Shown here: piece after piece, positions 62,519 through 64,000 of the stretch | How positions within the stretch are numbered: the stretch's first letter is position 1 | Layout of the letters: each line of letters begins with the position of its first letter | Assembly (NCBI GenBank): GCA_965199705.1 | Contig: OZ241359.1 | Coordinates: 1,054,001-1,118,000, forward strand | Reading direction: 5' to 3' | Source of the DNA: Azophilus sp965199705 | GTDB taxonomy: Bacteria; Pseudomonadota; Gammaproteobacteria; Pseudomonadales; Azotimanducaceae | Length of the DNA stretch: 64,000 bases | Notes under the pieces: generated by a model | Seen by the model: the letters and a program-made list of their open reading frames with translations, nothing else | Database searches by the model: none | What the model was told of the DNA's origin: nothing | Program-made: the position numbers and the translations under genes

Positions 62519-64000
62519 ATGAGAATCAGAAAGCGTTTGCTCCCACTCGTGTCCGTCCTGCCGCTCCTTTGTATCAGCGGTTGCGACACCGGCCCGGAAC
62601 CGGCTCTGCAACAGCAAGCCGCTCCGGCGCAGCAATCGAAGTACGAGTCGGATGGTCCCACGACGCTGAATTCGACGGATCAGTTTCAGGCCTTGAGCGA
62701 TGATCTCGGCCCCCGCGAGGCGCTGCCCGGCGCCGCCCTGTACGCGGCGCATTGCGCGCACTGCCATGAGGGCGGCGTGAGCAGGTCGCCGCACCTGGCT
62801 TTTCTGGAAATGATGACTCCCAAGGCCGTTTACGCGGCCATGACGGATGGGATCATGCAGCCCCAGTCCGCCCACCTCAGCGAGGCGCAGCGAACCCATA
62901 TCACCGAATACATCACCCGGGCTCGCCTCGACGCCGACACTGTCGTTGCCCAAGCGCCCGTCTGCACTGGCGAGGCGTTGAAGTTCGACCGCTCGCGTCC
63001 AATGCCCAGGGTGGGCTGGGGCCATGACACCCGCCGCTTCGTTCCCGCGGAACTCGCCGGATTTGACGTCGAAGATGTGCCCGCACTGAGGCTGAAATGG
63101 GCCTTCGCCTTTCCAAACGCGCTTCGCGCCCGGTCCCAGCCTGCCATTGCCATGGGCGCCGTCTTTGTCGGCAGTCAGGACGGAACCGTGTACGCGTTCG
63201 ACCTGAAGACAGGTTGCGAGCGCTGGTCGTTCCAGGCGTCGGCGGAGGTGCGCACCGCCATCGTCTTGAAGGATGCCGAACAGGAGGCCGGCACGCCGAC
63301 GGCCTTCTTCGGCGACATTCTGGCTCGGGCCTATGCCGTCAATGCGCTGACCGGAGAGTTGCTGTGGTCGCTAAAGGTGGACGACCACCCCAGCGCCACC
63401 ATCACCGGCGCTCCGGCGCTGGCGGGCGAGAAAGTGCTTGTGCCCGTCTCCTCTCTGGAAGTGGTTTCGGCCGCCGACACAGACTACGAGTGTTGCAGCT
63501 TCCAGGGCAAGGTGGTGGCCCTTGCAGCCGATTCCGGCGAATTGATCTGGAGCCATTCGGCCATTCCCCACCCACCGGCTGCCGTGGGCGTTACCCGCGC
63601 AGGCACTCGGGTGCTGGCGCCTTCCGGCGCGCCCGTTTGGACCAGCCCGGCGGTGGACTTGCGGCGCAATCTGGCCTACTTCGGTACTGGCGAGAATTAC
63701 TCCTCACCGGCCGACGACAACAGCGACGCCGTAATCGCCATCGACCTCGCCACCGGTGAACGAGCCTGGCGCTACCAAAGCACGGCCGGCGATGCCTGGA
63801 ACGTGGCCTGCATGATGGCCGAAAACCCCAATTGCCCAGAGGAAGACGGCCCGGACGTGGACTACGGGGCCAGCATGGTGCTGATGGAAGGCGGCGCGGT
63901 GCTTGCCGCCGGGCAGAAGAGCGGCATGGTGTTCGGGCTTGACCCGAACCGGGCTGGTGCATTGCTCTGGGCCACGCGAGTGGGACGGGGCAGCAGTCAG
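62519..64000 (+). CDS. Cytochrome c-quinoprotein lipoprotein (3' end outside window)
   Basis: The frame is open from ATG 62519 (GAGG just upstream) to the window end, at least 494 residues. A lipoprotein signal ends CISGC (Cys 22). A c-type heme motif CAHCH is at 79-83. From about 165 a PQQ-type beta-propeller begins, with repeats such as GSQDGTVYAFDLKTG and AVNALTGELLWS, and a vicinal Cys-Cys pair (DYECCSFQG) like the disulfide of PQQ dehydrogenases. Heme first and propeller second is the order of polyvinyl alcohol dehydrogenase-like enzymes. It would oxidise an alcohol outside the cytoplasm; the substrate is unknown. Confidence 0.88.
   Translation, partial: MRIRKRLLPLVSVLPLLCISGCDTGPEPALQQQAAPAQQSKYESDGPTTLNSTDQFQALSDDLGPREALPGAALYAAHCAHCHEGGVSRSPHLAFLEMMTPKAVYAAMTDGIMQPQSAHLSEAQRTHITEYITRARLDADTVVAQAPVCTGEALKFDRSRPMPRVGWGHDTRRFVPAELAGFDVEDVPALRLKWAFAFPNALRARSQPAIAMGAVFVGSQDGTVYAFDLKTGCERWSFQASAEVRTAIVLKDAEQEAGTPTAFFGDILARAYAVNALTGELLWSLKVDDHPSATITGAPALAGEKVLVPVSSLEVVSAADTDYECCSFQGKVVALAADSGELIWSHSAIPHPPAAVGVTRAGTRVLAPSGAPVWTSPAVDLRRNLAYFGTGENYSSPADDNSDAVIAIDLATGERAWRYQSTAGDAWNVACMMAENPNCPEEDGPDVDYGASMVLMEGGAVLAAGQKSGMVFGLDPNRAGALLWATRVGRGSSQ

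Noticed and set aside
1..64000. CRISPR arrays, integrons, intact insertion sequences or prophage
   Set aside because: No regularly spaced repeats, integrase, transposase or phage structural genes were found. Only short tandem repeats and one doubtful transposase scrap are present.

Overview
The window reads as a high-GC, Gram-negative gammaproteobacterial chromosome segment. Evidence: the order dsbC - hom - recJ - prfB - lysS, the dapA - bamC pair, heptose/LPS genes (hldE, an LpxL-like acyltransferase), a BamC lipoprotein, PhoB/PhoR, and four TonB-dependent receptors. The genus cannot be fixed from the sequence alone. There is no prophage, intact insertion sequence or CRISPR array.

Layout. 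1-1.5 kb: the end of a transglutaminase-like gene and a small membrane protein. 1.8-8.1 kb: a Cu(I)/Ag(I) export operon (cusC, cusB, cusA) preceded by a small His/Cys-rich exported protein. 8.3-10.8 kb: a peroxiredoxin, a PNPOx-like flavoprotein and an ACAD11-type acyl-CoA dehydrogenase. 11-16.2 kb: a TonB receptor, an SGNH-like exported protein and an M14 carboxypeptidase, which look like one uptake/processing locus. 16.4-18.6 kb: an SDR - nitroreductase - alpha/beta hydrolase operon. 18.6-24.2 kb: a divergent chalcogen and nickel-cofactor region, with an FAD-oxidoreductase/SelD fusion and a rhodanese on one strand and a Tat-exported Fe-S aldo/keto reductase, LarB and LarE on the other. 24.4-26 kb: an orphan AAA ATPase with a nuclease-like C-terminus.

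26-32.2 kb: hldE, then dapA, bamC, a CnoX-like thioredoxin-TPR protein, a class I glutamine amidotransferase, tRNA-Phe with a clear promoter, and a cupin ending at a strong terminator. 32.3-38.6 kb: a TonB receptor, a glyoxalase, an alpha-hydroxy-acid oxidase, a ferredoxin reductase-like protein and an LpxL-like acyltransferase that seems to start at ATT or CTG. 38.6-40 kb: a DUF4143 ATPase and a possible transposase scrap. 40-47.4 kb: dsbC, hom, recJ, prfB (with the RF2 programmed frameshift), lysS and ung.

47.4-51.6 kb: four consecutive valine catabolism genes (isobutyryl-CoA to methylmalonate semialdehyde). 51.8-54.4 kb: another TonB receptor. 54.5-56.5 kb: phoB-phoR behind a well-formed Pho box. 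56.5-58.6 kb: an accessory island of lower apparent GC with an AbiEii-type nucleotidyltransferase and unrecognised companions. 58.6-59.3 kb: a dienelactone hydrolase. 59.2-62.3 kb: a TPP riboswitch controlling a TonB receptor and a PnuC-family permease, read together as thiamine uptake. 62.5 kb to the end: the start of a cytochrome c/quinoprotein lipoprotein.

The most unusual points are the larB-larE/Fe-S reductase neighbourhood with a cluster-type LarE, a 16-base intergenic motif repeated four times, the non-canonical start of the acyltransferase, and the AbiEii island.
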